A stretch of DNA of 64,000 nucleotides from Aliidiomarina sp047920995. GTDB taxonomy: Bacteria; Pseudomonadota; Gammaproteobacteria; Enterobacterales; Alteromonadaceae. The translations under genes and the position numbers were made by a program. The stretch lies in the NCBI RefSeq assembly GCF_047920995.1, contig NZ_JBLRWZ010000010.1, positions 7,951 through 71,950 of the forward strand, in the 5' to 3' direction. Positions 17,359 through 26,161 of the stretch are shown here, piece after piece. Below the pieces are notes generated by a model that ran no database searches, was not told where the DNA came from, and was given only the letters and a program-made list of their open reading frames with translations. The stretch's first letter is position 1, and every line of letters starts with the position of its first letter.

Positions 17359-18228
17359 TTAACGCGCCCACAGATTTAGCCAGTTTTTTAGTAAAACAGC
17401 ACCACTTTCTTGCCACATTGGCTTTGGTAACGCAAAGGTTTCGGTATCCACAAAGTAGTATTCTGGTGGGTGCGGATCTTTACCCGCATCGAAATCTCGT
17501 TTGAATTCTTTTTGTAGAGTATCGGCTTCATATTCTGGATGGCCAAAAATAAAGGCGCGGCGCCGCAAATCGTCGGCTGCTAAAAAGGCGCCGGCATTTG
17601 GCGCTTGCATCACTACTCGTACCTCAGGATGAGCAAATAGTACCGATTGGCGTGCTTCCGCATAACGTGAATGCGGAAATTGCACGCCAATCTGCATGTT
17701 TTTTACCATCTCGTGTTGGCGAAGAATACGATGCTCATATATACCACTTACCTTACGGGCGCGTTGCCTGCGCGGAATATTATAGAAATGATACAACGCG
17801 GCATTGGCCGCCCAGCAAGAGTACAAGGTGGTGTTCGCATAATAATTAGCCATATCGAACAGCTCGCGCAACTCGCTCCAGTAGGGAACATCTTCGTATT
17901 CTTTCGTGCCGAGTGGTGCACCGGTAACAATTAACGCATCAAAATCAGAGCTTTGATCTAGGGTTTGGTAATGTTGTTGTAGATGGTTTACTGAAGCTGA
18001 TTTTGGTAGCCAAGAATGTAAGCGAATAAAGTGTACTTCAGTTAACAGTGGTATTTTCGCCAGCAAGCGCAGCCATTGGCGTTCGGTATCCATGTGGTTG
18101 GGCATTAAATTCACAATACCTACGCGCATTTTCCCCTGCAAGCCAGGCGCATACTTGATCGCACAGCCCTCCTGTTGGAGTTCTTCGATGGCAGGTAAAG
18201 GGCTATGGAGAAGCACCGGCATAAGCAT
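17359..18228 (-). CDS. metA: Homoserine O-acyltransferase MetA
   Basis: MetA activates homoserine by acylation, the first committed step to methionine. The 289-residue protein is shorter than E. coli MetA (309). The catalytic Cys lies in SCWAANAA at about residue 138, and the catalytic His/Glu pair in FGHPEYEADT near 229-231. The acyl-specificity position aligned with E. coli Gly111 is Gly107 in TGAPLGTKEY, which by published work on the family favours succinyl-CoA over acetyl-CoA. It converges on metY, and I see no met box in its own upstream region. Confidence 0.93.
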   Translation of the reverse strand: MLMPVLLHSPLPAIEELQQEGCAIKYAPGLQGKMRVGIVNLMPNHMDTERQWLRLLAKIPLLTEVHFIRLHSWLPKSASVNHLQQHYQTLDQSSDFDALIVTGAPLGTKEYEDVPYWSELRELFDMANYYANTTLYSCWAANAALYHFYNIPRRQRARKVSGIYEHRILRQHEMVKNMQIGVQFPHSRYAEARQSVLFAHPEVRVVMQAPNAGAFLAADDLRRRAFIFGHPEYEADTLQKEFKRDFDAGKDPHPPEYYFVDTETFALPKPMWQESGAVLLKNWLNLWAR

Positions 18229-18365
18229 TCCTAAATAAGATCGAGCATGAATATATGGGCTGATATATTTATTATCTGCATCCGTGCACGCACTATCTTA
18301 AAGAACAGTTACCTTAACTAAAAGTATTCTTGCGTAAAAATTCTTATTTCCGGTACGTTAGGCAT

Positions 18366-18400
18366 AAAAAAGCCGCTCAAGTTAAGAGCTTGAGCGGCTT
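18366..18400 (-). terminator. gltA terminator
   Basis: Twelve-base perfect arms, AAGCCGCTCAAG (18370-18381) and CTTGAGCGGCTT (18389-18400), enclose a 7-nt loop. Read leftward the stem is followed by five T (18370-18366). It begins 17 bp past the gltA stop. Confidence 0.88.
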
Positions 18401-18416
18401 GTGAACATATTTACTG

Positions 18417-19697
18417 TTACTTTTTGATTGGGCTGAAATCGCGTTGCGCTTCACCAGTATATAACTGACGAGGTCGGCCAATTTTCTGGCTCGCTTCGCT
18501 GAGCATTTCGTGCCAATGAGAAATCCAACCAACGGTACGCGATAGCGCGAAAATCACCGTGAACATGTTGGTAGGAATACCAATTGCTTTCAAGATAATG
18601 CCAGAGTAGAAATCTACGTTTGGATAGAGTTTCTTCTCTACGAAGTATGGGTCTTCTAATGCAATGCGCTCGAGCTCCATAGCAACATCTAGCAACGGAT
18701 CTTGAATGTTGAGTTCGCTCAACACTTCATGACAGGTGTCGCGCATAACTTTGGCACGCGGGTCAAAGTTTTTATACACACGATGTCCGAAGCCCATTAA
18801 GCGGAACGGGTCGTTTTTATCTTTCGCTTTCTTGATAAACTCTGGAATGCGGTCTACTGAACCAATTTCAGCTAGCATCTTCAAGCATGCTTCGTTAGCA
18901 CCGCCGTGAGCCGGGCCCCATAATGATGCCACGCCCGCTGCGATACATGCATAAGGGTTGGCACCTGAAGAGCCGGCTAAACGCACGGTTGAAGTTGAAG
19001 CGTTTTGCTCATGGTCTGCATGCAAGGTAAAGATACGATCCATTGCTTTAGCAATCACAGGGCTTACTTCGTAATCTTCCGCAGGTACAGAGAACATCAT
19101 ATTTAAGAAGTTTTCGGAGAAGCTTAAGCTGTTCTTCGGGTACACGAACGGCTGGCCAACATTGTGCTTGTAGCACATTGCTGCAATCGTTGGGATTTTC
19201 GCAATTAACCGATAAGCACTGCGTACTCGTTGCTCAGGATCAGCAATATTTAAATCATCGTGATAGAACGAAGATAAAGCGCCGGTTACTGCGCATAGCA
19301 TTGCCATTGGGTGTGCGTCTCTACGGAAACCACCGAAAAAGCCATGCAGGCCTTGATGCACCATGGTGTGGTTGGTAATGGTTTCTTTAAATTCGTTATA
19401 TTGCTCAGTATTCGGCGCTTCGCCGTGAATGAGCATGTAACAAACTTCAAGATAATCAGCTTCAGTTGCAAGTTGATCGATTGGGTAACCGCGATGCAAT
19501 AGCACCCCGTTTTCACCATCAATGTAGGTAATCTTTGATTCACAAGAGCCGGTAGCGAGGAAGCCAGGGTCGAAAGTGAAGTAGCCGTGCTTGCCTAAGG
19601 TCCGTACATCTATTACATCGTGACCGGCGGTGCCTGTAAGCACCGGCAGCTCGATACTGTTGCCATCGATTTGGATTGTGGCTTTACGCTCAGCCAT
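18417..19697 (-). CDS. gltA: Citrate synthase (type II)
   Basis: GltA condenses oxaloacetate with acetyl-CoA at the entry of the TCA cycle. The 426-residue length matches E. coli GltA (427). Active-site segments are plain: GPAHGGANEACLKML and GFGHRVYKNFDPRAK carry the two catalytic histidines, and PNVDFYSGI the catalytic aspartate. The N-terminal beta domain typical of the NADH-sensitive hexameric enzyme of gammaproteobacteria is present. The start has GGAG 7 nt upstream. It is divergent from sdhCDAB, as in E. coli. Confidence 0.96.
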   Translation of the reverse strand: MAERKATIQIDGNSIELPVLTGTAGHDVIDVRTLGKHGYFTFDPGFLATGSCESKITYIDGENGVLLHRGYPIDQLATEADYLEVCYMLIHGEAPNTEQYNEFKETITNHTMVHQGLHGFFGGFRRDAHPMAMLCAVTGALSSFYHDDLNIADPEQRVRSAYRLIAKIPTIAAMCYKHNVGQPFVYPKNSLSFSENFLNMMFSVPAEDYEVSPVIAKAMDRIFTLHADHEQNASTSTVRLAGSSGANPYACIAAGVASLWGPAHGGANEACLKMLAEIGSVDRIPEFIKKAKDKNDPFRLMGFGHRVYKNFDPRAKVMRDTCHEVLSELNIQDPLLDVAMELERIALEDPYFVEKKLYPNVDFYSGIILKAIGIPTNMFTVIFALSRTVGWISHWHEMLSEASQKIGRPRQLYTGEAQRDFSPIKK

Positions 19698-19743
19698 GGA
19701 AATCTCCTTGTATTCTGTGCGAATTAGCGAAAAAAGTGCGCTA

Positions 19744-19793
19744 GTTTTACTTGATCTAAGGGGGTTTTGTCAATTTTACGTAAGGAGTACAAT
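19744..19793. promoter_or_regulatory. Divergent gltA / sdh promoters with overlapping -35 elements
   Basis: On the minus strand TTGACA (19773-19768) is a perfect -35, followed after 18 bp by TAAAAC (19749-19744), a plausible gltA -10. On the plus strand TTGTCA (19767-19772) and TACAAT (19788-19793), 15 bp apart, could drive sdhCDAB. The two -35 hexamers share five bases, so polymerases could compete. The sdh spacer is short, which lowers confidence. Confidence 0.4.
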
Positions 19794-19989
19794 AATGGAT
19801 GCTGCGCAAAAGCAATTTACTACTTTAGTCTAAAAGCAATCATCGATTTATAGCCGAAGCCGATTTCTATTGGGATTGCGAGATAAATTGAACCAGATTT
19901 AGGCGCAGGGAGTAATTGTAATTGTGTATCTCGCTAGATATACTTGCAAGCACAAATTTCAACAATGTTTTCAGATAAGGCAAACAGTT

Positions 19990-20364
19990 GTGAAAAAACA
20001 AAGACCTGTTAATTTAGATCTGAGCACCATAAGTTTACCCCCCGCAGCATTATCATCGATTTTACACCGTGTGTCTGGTGTGATCATGCTTGTGCTCGTG
20101 GGTTTACTGGTGTGGTTGCTCGCCAAATCACTTAGCTCTCCGCAAGGCTTTGCCGAAGCACAAGCTATTTTCCAACACCCTGTGGTGAAATTTCTAGTTT
20201 GGGGCTTCCTTGCTGCGTTGGGCTACCACTTGCTAGCCGGTATTCGCCATATTTTCATGGATCTTGGCTTTGGTGAAGAAAAAGAATCAGGTAGAACTAC
20301 TGCAATCGCTGCGATTGTTGGCGGTGTTATCCTCGCAGTATTAGCAGGAGTATGGTTATGGTAA
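19990..20364 (+). CDS. sdhC: Succinate dehydrogenase cytochrome b556 subunit
   Basis: SdhC anchors succinate dehydrogenase in the inner membrane and binds heme b and ubiquinone. I place the start at GTG 19990 (124 residues): the sequence then reads VKKQRPVNLDLSTI, matching the E. coli N-terminal region, with AAGG 9 nt upstream. A more upstream GTG at 19924 gives an unlikely leader. Ser/Arg quinone-site residues in SILHRVSG and a heme-ligand histidine in GYHLLAGIRH are visible. There are three TM helices. It overlaps sdhD by 7 bp. Confidence 0.93.
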   Translation: MKKQRPVNLDLSTISLPPAALSSILHRVSGVIMLVLVGLLVWLLAKSLSSPQGFAEAQAIFQHPVVKFLVWGFLAALGYHLLAGIRHIFMDLGFGEEKESGRTTAIAAIVGGVILAVLAGVWLW

Positions 20365-20705
20365 AAATAGCATCTACATTTGGCCGTAGCGGCACGCATG
20401 ATTTTATACTGCTGCGCGCAGCAGCTGTGGTAATGGCTGCCTACACTATTTTCTTAGTGGTATGGTTAGTGTGTAATCCTGGCTTTGGTTACAACGAGTG
20501 GATTACGCTATACAGCCACCTCAGCATGAAAATCTTCACATTACTTACACTTACCGGCCTGCTGATTCACGGTTGGATTGGTATTTGGCAAGTGCTTACC
20601 GATTATGTGAAAAAATCTTTATTACGCGGCGTTATTCAATACATTGTTGTGCTTGCATTGCTCGTGTACTGGTTCACCGGTTTGTTCGTATTGTGGGGTA
20701 TTTAA
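20358..20705 (+). CDS. sdhD: Succinate dehydrogenase membrane anchor subunit
   Basis: SdhD is the second membrane anchor of complex II, with 115 residues, exactly the E. coli length. The N-terminus MVKIASTFGRSGTHDF aligns with E. coli MVSNASALGRNGVHDF, which fixes the start at 20358 rather than the ATG at 20352. Conserved WQVLTDYV contains the Asp-Tyr pair of the quinone site. Three TM segments are seen. sdhA begins 4 bp after the stop. Confidence 0.93.
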   Translation: MVKIASTFGRSGTHDFILLRAAAVVMAAYTIFLVVWLVCNPGFGYNEWITLYSHLSMKIFTLLTLTGLLIHGWIGIWQVLTDYVKKSLLRGVIQYIVVLALLVYWFTGLFVLWGI

Positions 20706-20709
20706 CAAC

Positions 20710-22470
20710 ATGAAAGAACTTCAATTTGATGCAGTAGTAATCGGTGCTGGTGGCGCGGGTATGCGCGCTGCTTTGCAAATTTCTGAAAATGGCATGAGCT
20801 GTGCGCTGATGTCGAAAGTATTTCCAACGCGCTCACACACAGTATCTGCGCAAGGTGGTATTACCGTAGCTTTAGGTAATGCTCACGAAGATAATTGGGA
20901 ATGGCACATGTTCGATACCGTAAAAGGTTCGGATTACATTGGTGACCAAGACGCAATCGAATACATGTGTAAAACCGGCCCAGAAGCGATTTTGGAAATG
21001 GAGAACATGGGTTTACCGTTCTCGCGCTTTGAAGATGGTCGCGTATATCAGCGTCCTTTCGGCGGCCAATCAAAAAGCTTTGGTGGTGAGCAGGCAGCGC
21101 GTACAGCAGCAGCGGCAGACCGTACAGGCCATGCGCTATTACATTTGCTTTATCAGCAAAACGTAAAAAACAAAACAACCGTGCTTTCCGAGTGGTATGC
21201 GCTTGATATCGTGAAGAATCAAGATGGTGCAGTTACTGGTGTAACCGCAATCGAGATTGAAACCGGCGAAATGTTCTATATCAAAGCGAAAGCGGTGATT
21301 TTAGCTACCGGCGGTGCAGGGCGCATTTATGCCTCTACTACGAACGCCCACATTAACACGGGTGATGGTATTGGTATGGCATTACGCGCTGGCGTACCAG
21401 TACAAGATATGGAAATGTGGCAGTTCCACCCAACTGGTATTGCCGGCGCTGGCTCTTTGGTAACAGAAGGGTGCCGAGGCGAAGGTGGTTATCTGCTGAA
21501 TAAAGACGGTGAGCGTTTCATGGAACGCTACGCACCGAATGCTAAAGATTTAGCAGGCCGCGATGTTGTGGCCCGGGCGATGATGACCGAAATTCGCGAA
21601 GGCCGCGGCTGTGATGGTCCTTGGGGTCCGCACATTAAGCTGAAGCTCGATCACTTAGGCCGCGAAACACTAGAATCACGCTTACCAGGTGTTTGTGATT
21701 TGGCGAAAACTTTCGCTCACGTAGATCCCGCAGAAGAACCAATTCCAGTAATTCCAACTTGCCATTATATGATGGGTGGTATTCCTACCGATGTTCATGG
21801 CCGTTGTTTATCAGTAGACGATAACGGTAAAGCAACACCAATTCAGGGCTTGTTTGCCTGTGGTGAAATCGCTTGCGTATCGGTGCATGGTGCTAACCGC
21901 TTGGGTGGTAACTCATTGCTTGATTTGGTGGTATTTGGCCGCGCAACAGGCTTGCATTTGGAAGAATCGTTGGCAGCCAATACGGAAGCGCGTGATGCAT
22001 CGCAAGATGATATTGATGCGGCATTAGCACGAGTTAACCGTTGGAATACTACACAGAAGGGTGAAGACCCGTTCCAAATCCGCAAAGATTTGCAGAACTG
22101 TATGCAACTCAACTTTTCGGTATTCCGTGAAGGTGATGCAATGGCTGAGGGTATGAAAGAGCTGCAGGAAATTCGTGAGCGCCTCGATAATGCGCGTTTG
22201 GACGATACCAGCACTGATTTCAACACCCAACGCATTGAGTGTTTAGAGCTTGATAATTTAATGGAAACTGCGTACTCAACTGCGATTTCGGCGAACTTCC
22301 GTACCGAAAGCCGTGGTGCCCACAGCCGCGCAGATTTCCCTGAGCGTGATGATGACAAGTGGCTATGCCACACCGTTTATCGCCCAGAAGATAACTCTAT
22401 GGTTACTCGTGAAGTAAACATGGCCCCGAAACTCCGTGAAGCGTTCCCGCCGAAAGCGCGCACATACTAA
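20710..22470 (+). CDS. sdhA: Succinate dehydrogenase flavoprotein subunit
   Basis: SdhA oxidises succinate to fumarate using covalent FAD. It has 586 residues (E. coli 588). The dinucleotide-binding GAGGAG motif is at 12-17, and the histidine that covalently binds FAD is His43 in RSHTVSAQGG. The active-site stretches MWQFHPTGI and HGANRLGGNSLLDLV are intact, and the C-terminus ends FPPKARTY as in E. coli. The start at 20710 is chosen by alignment and spacing to sdhD; an upstream in-frame start at 20644 would overlap sdhD. Confidence 0.96.
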   Translation: MKELQFDAVVIGAGGAGMRAALQISENGMSCALMSKVFPTRSHTVSAQGGITVALGNAHEDNWEWHMFDTVKGSDYIGDQDAIEYMCKTGPEAILEMENMGLPFSRFEDGRVYQRPFGGQSKSFGGEQAARTAAAADRTGHALLHLLYQQNVKNKTTVLSEWYALDIVKNQDGAVTGVTAIEIETGEMFYIKAKAVILATGGAGRIYASTTNAHINTGDGIGMALRAGVPVQDMEMWQFHPTGIAGAGSLVTEGCRGEGGYLLNKDGERFMERYAPNAKDLAGRDVVARAMMTEIREGRGCDGPWGPHIKLKLDHLGRETLESRLPGVCDLAKTFAHVDPAEEPIPVIPTCHYMMGGIPTDVHGRCLSVDDNGKATPIQGLFACGEIACVSVHGANRLGGNSLLDLVVFGRATGLHLEESLAANTEARDASQDDIDAALARVNRWNTTQKGEDPFQIRKDLQNCMQLNFSVFREGDAMAEGMKELQEIRERLDNARLDDTSTDFNTQRIECLELDNLMETAYSTAISANFRTESRGAHSRADFPERDDDKWLCHTVYRPEDNSMVTREVNMAPKLREAFPPKARTY

Positions 22471-22481
22471 GAGGGATAACG

Positions 22482-23195
22482 ATGAAGAAGTTGAAGTTTT
22501 CCATCTATCGTTACAACCCAGACGTGGATAAGAAGCCACGGATGCAGGATTACGAGCTGGAAGTTGAAGAAGGCCGCGATATGATGGTGCTTGATGCACT
22601 GTTGGCATTGAAAGAACAGGATCCTACGCTGTCTTTCCGCCGTTCGTGCCGTGAAGGTGTTTGTGGTTCTGATGGCTTTAACATCAATGGCAAGAATGGC
22701 CTTGGATGTATTACGCCAATTTCCTCGTTGAAAGGCAACACGGTGGTTATTCGCCCATTGCCAGGATTGCCAGTAGTGCGCGATTTAATCGTGGATATGA
22801 CGCAGTTCTATAAGCAATATGAGCGTATTAAGCCGTTCCTTATCAATGATGAGAAAACGCCACCAGCACGAGAGCGTTTACAATCACAAGAAGACCGCGC
22901 GAAGTTAGATGGTTTGTACGAGTGTATTCTTTGTGCATGCTGTTCTACTTCTTGCCCTTCATTCTGGTGGAATCCAGATAAATTTGTTGGTCCTGCAGGT
23001 TTGCTGCACGCTTATCGTTTCTTGATTGATAGCCGTGACACAGCCACCGAGGAACGGCTAGACGAGTTAGACGATGCGTTCAGTGTTTTCCGTTGTCATG
23101 GAATTATGAACTGCGTAAACGTTTGCCCGAAAGGCTTGAACCCAACGAAGGCTATCGGACACATTAAATCCATGCTATTGAGCCGTGCGGTTTAG
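22482..23195 (+). CDS. sdhB: Succinate dehydrogenase iron-sulfur subunit
   Basis: SdhB passes electrons from FAD to the membrane quinone through three iron-sulfur clusters. The 237 residues match the family length. The [2Fe-2S] ligands lie in SCREGVCGSDGFN and the following GLGC; the [4Fe-4S] and [3Fe-4S] ligands lie in CILCACCSTSCPSFWW and CHGIMNCVNVCPKGLNP. It is 11 bp after sdhA and followed by an intrinsic terminator, so sdhCDAB can form its own transcript. Confidence 0.96.
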   Translation: MKKLKFSIYRYNPDVDKKPRMQDYELEVEEGRDMMVLDALLALKEQDPTLSFRRSCREGVCGSDGFNINGKNGLGCITPISSLKGNTVVIRPLPGLPVVRDLIVDMTQFYKQYERIKPFLINDEKTPPARERLQSQEDRAKLDGLYECILCACCSTSCPSFWWNPDKFVGPAGLLHAYRFLIDSRDTATEERLDELDDAFSVFRCHGIMNCVNVCPKGLNPTKAIGHIKSMLLSRAV

Positions 23196-23238
23196 CGAAA
23201 CCGCTGAGCTTCTGGTATAGTAGTGGTGTAGTTGTTTG

Positions 23239-23271
23239 AATAGCCATCCCGCTACGGATGGCTATTTTTTT
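23239..23271 (+). terminator. Terminator between sdhB and sucA
   Basis: AATAGCCATCC (23239-23249) and GGATGGCTATT (23256-23266) form an 11-bp perfect stem with a 6-nt loop, followed by a T tract to 23271. In E. coli, readthrough from sdh into suc feeds sucABCD; here the two would be at least partly uncoupled. Confidence 0.88.
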
Positions 23272-23337
23272 AAATAACTTTTTTATTAACGCGTATCTGC
23301 TGTTTTTTCGCAGTCCAAACCAGTGAAAGGAAAAGCA

Positions 23338-26145
23338 ATGCAAGAAGGCGCAATGCAAGCCTGGATTGAATCCTCCCAATTTTCTGGGGGTAACGCAGCT
23401 TATATAGAAGAGCTGTTTGAGCTGTATCTTGATAACCCTGGAGCAGTACCTGCCGAATGGCGAGAGCTATTTAATAGCCTGCCTAGAGAAGGTTCTGCAA
23501 CCGATGTTAAACACAGTGAAGTGCGTGAGCAGTTCCGCGAAGCGGCCAAGCAAAAGCTGAAGCAAACCGGCGGTAATGGTTCATTCAATTCCGAGCTCGC
23601 TGAAAAGCAAGTTCGTGTGTTGCAGCTAATTAATGCTTACCGTTTTCGTGGCCATCAACACGCCAATCTTGATCCGCTCGGATTGTGGAAGCAGGAAACG
23701 GTACAAGATTTAGACCCTCAGTTTCATAGCCTCACCAAAGATGACATGGACACCGAGTTCAATGTTGGCTCATTAGTGATTGGCAAAGAAACCGCCAAAT
23801 TAAAAGATATTCAGCAAGCACTTGAGGCCATTTATTGTGGTTCAGTGGGGGCTGAGTATATGCATATCGTAGATACCGAGGAAAAACGTTGGATTCAGCA
23901 GCGTTTAGAATCGCAGCTTGGAAAGCCAAAATTCTCAGAAGAAGATCGCAAGAAAATCCTTAAAGAGTTAGTTGCTGCTGATGGCCTTGAAAAGTATCTA
24001 GGTTCAAAATTCCCAGGTGCAAAACGCTTCTCGCTCGAGGGTGGTGATGCATTGGTGCCATTAGTGAAATCACTAATTCGCCGCGCTGGTAACCAAGGCG
24101 CAAAAGAAGTAGTGATCGGTATGGCCCACCGTGGCCGCTTAAACCTTTTGATTAACGTACTGGGTAAAGCGCCACAACAGTTGTTTGATGAGTTCGCTGG
24201 CAAAAACACCACCGATAAAGCAGGTGATGTGAAGTATCACATGGGCTTTTCATCTGATTTTGAAACCGATGGCGGCAATGTACACTTAGCGCTTGCGTTT
24301 AACCCATCACACTTAGAAATTGTAAACCCAGTAGTTATTGGCTCGGTACGTGCACGCATGGACCGCCGGGATTGCAAAGATGGCAGCCAAGCATTACCGA
24401 TTACTATTCATGGTGATGCAGCAATCGCTGGCCAAGGGGTTGTACAAGAAACCTTTAACTTATCGAAAACTCGCGCCTATCAAGTGGGCGGAAGTATTCG
24501 CATTGTTGTTAACAACCAAGTTGGTTTTACAACGTCTAAGCAGGAAGATGCGCGTTCTACACAATATTGTACCGATATCGCGAAGATGGTGCAGGCGCCG
24601 ATTTTCCATGTGAATGCGGATGATCCAGAAGCTGTATTGTTTGTTGCGCAGTTAGCAGTAGATTACCGCAATACGTTCAAGCGTGATGTAGTAATTGATT
24701 TGGTATGTTATCGCCGCCATGGCCATAACGAAGCTGATGAGCCAAATGCAACGCAGCCGTTGATGTACCAGAAAATTAAGCAGCACCCTGTGCCACGCGA
24801 TATATATGCGCAGCGCTTATTAGAAGAAAAGGTTGTTGATGAAGACAGCGTGAAAAAAATGGTAGCCGATTTCCGTGATGCGCTAGATAAAGGCGATTGC
24901 GTAGTAGATGAGTGGCGGCCAATGAAGAACCATTCTGTAGATTGGTCTCCATATATCGGTAACGAGTGGGATGTTGCGTACGATTCCGCGATTAATAAGA
25001 AAGAGTTGCAAGATCTTGGTGAGAAAGTAAGTAAGGTGCCAGATGGCTTCAAACTGAACTCACGTGTAGGCAAGGTTTACGAAGAACGTGCGAAGATGGC
25101 TAAAGGCGAGCGCGATCTTGATTGGGGTATGGCAGAAATGATGGCTTATGCTTCGTTAGTGAAGCATGGATATCGTATTCGCATGACCGGGCAAGATTGT
25201 GGCCGCGGCACATTCTTCCACCGCCACGCAGTTCTGCATAATCAAAAAGATGCAGCAACGTTCATGCCACTTACTGCAATTGATGAAAAACAAGCACCTA
25301 TCGAAATTTACGATTCAGTGCTTTCAGAAGAAGCAGTAATGGCGTTTGAATATGGCTATGCAACAGCTGAACCGAACACGATGGTGATTTGGGAAGCGCA
25401 ATTTGGTGATTTCGCCAACGGCGCTCAGGTTGTAATCGATCAGTTCTTGAGCTCGGGTGAGCAGAAATGGGGCCGTTTATGCGGTTTAACTCTGCTACTG
25501 CCGCATGGTTATGAAGGCCAAGGCCCAGAGCATAGCTCAGCGCGGTTAGAACGGTTCTTGCAATTATCAGCAGATCACAACTGGAGTGTGTGCATTCCTA
25601 CTACACCAGCGCAGGTGTTTAATATGCTTCGGCGCCAACAATTACGTCCGGTTCGCCGGCCATTGATTGTAATGACTCCGAAATCGTTATTGCGCCATCC
25701 AGATGCAATTTCAAGTTTAGATGATTTAACTATCGGTAGATTCCAGAACGTTATTGGAGAAATTGATAAGCTTGATGCGAAAAAAGTGAAACGCGTGGTG
25801 TTCTGTAGTGGTAAAGTTTACTACGATTTATTGAACGCGCGCCGCGAGCGTGAACAGAACGATGTGGCGATTATTCGGGTAGAGCAATTGTATCCATTCC
25901 CACATGAAGAAATGGCTGATGTTCTTAAAGAGTATGCGCACGTGAAAGATTTCGTGTGGTGCCAAGAAGAACCGCAGAACCAAGGCGCCTGGTATTGTAG
26001 CCAACATCATTTCAGGGCCTCTATTCCAGATGATGCCAAACTAGTATATGCAGGCCGTGCAGCATCTTCATCACCAGCGGTAGGTTACGCATCGGTGCAT
26101 AAAGAGCAGCAAGAAAAACTCATTAACGAAGCGTTAAGTATTTAA
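23338..26145 (+). CDS. sucA: 2-oxoglutarate dehydrogenase E1
   Basis: SucA is the thiamine-diphosphate E1 component that decarboxylates 2-oxoglutarate and transfers the succinyl group to the E2 lipoyl arm. It has 935 residues (E. coli 933). The start at 23338 gives MQEGAMQAWIESS, aligning with E. coli, and AAAGG lies 7 nt upstream; a GTG at 23323 is less likely. GMAHRGRLNLLINVLGK and GDAAIAGQGVVQETFN are conserved family segments near the cofactor site. It is 16 bp upstream of sucB. Confidence 0.95.
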   Translation: MQEGAMQAWIESSQFSGGNAAYIEELFELYLDNPGAVPAEWRELFNSLPREGSATDVKHSEVREQFREAAKQKLKQTGGNGSFNSELAEKQVRVLQLINAYRFRGHQHANLDPLGLWKQETVQDLDPQFHSLTKDDMDTEFNVGSLVIGKETAKLKDIQQALEAIYCGSVGAEYMHIVDTEEKRWIQQRLESQLGKPKFSEEDRKKILKELVAADGLEKYLGSKFPGAKRFSLEGGDALVPLVKSLIRRAGNQGAKEVVIGMAHRGRLNLLINVLGKAPQQLFDEFAGKNTTDKAGDVKYHMGFSSDFETDGGNVHLALAFNPSHLEIVNPVVIGSVRARMDRRDCKDGSQALPITIHGDAAIAGQGVVQETFNLSKTRAYQVGGSIRIVVNNQVGFTTSKQEDARSTQYCTDIAKMVQAPIFHVNADDPEAVLFVAQLAVDYRNTFKRDVVIDLVCYRRHGHNEADEPNATQPLMYQKIKQHPVPRDIYAQRLLEEKVVDEDSVKKMVADFRDALDKGDCVVDEWRPMKNHSVDWSPYIGNEWDVAYDSAINKKELQDLGEKVSKVPDGFKLNSRVGKVYEERAKMAKGERDLDWGMAEMMAYASLVKHGYRIRMTGQDCGRGTFFHRHAVLHNQKDAATFMPLTAIDEKQAPIEIYDSVLSEEAVMAFEYGYATAEPNTMVIWEAQFGDFANGAQVVIDQFLSSGEQKWGRLCGLTLLLPHGYEGQGPEHSSARLERFLQLSADHNWSVCIPTTPAQVFNMLRRQQLRPVRRPLIVMTPKSLLRHPDAISSLDDLTIGRFQNVIGEIDKLDAKKVKRVVFCSGKVYYDLLNARREREQNDVAIIRVEQLYPFPHEEMADVLKEYAHVKDFVWCQEEPQNQGAWYCSQHHFRASIPDDAKLVYAGRAASSSPAVGYASVHKEQQEKLINEALSI

Positions 26146-26161
26146 CAGGTGAGATCACATC

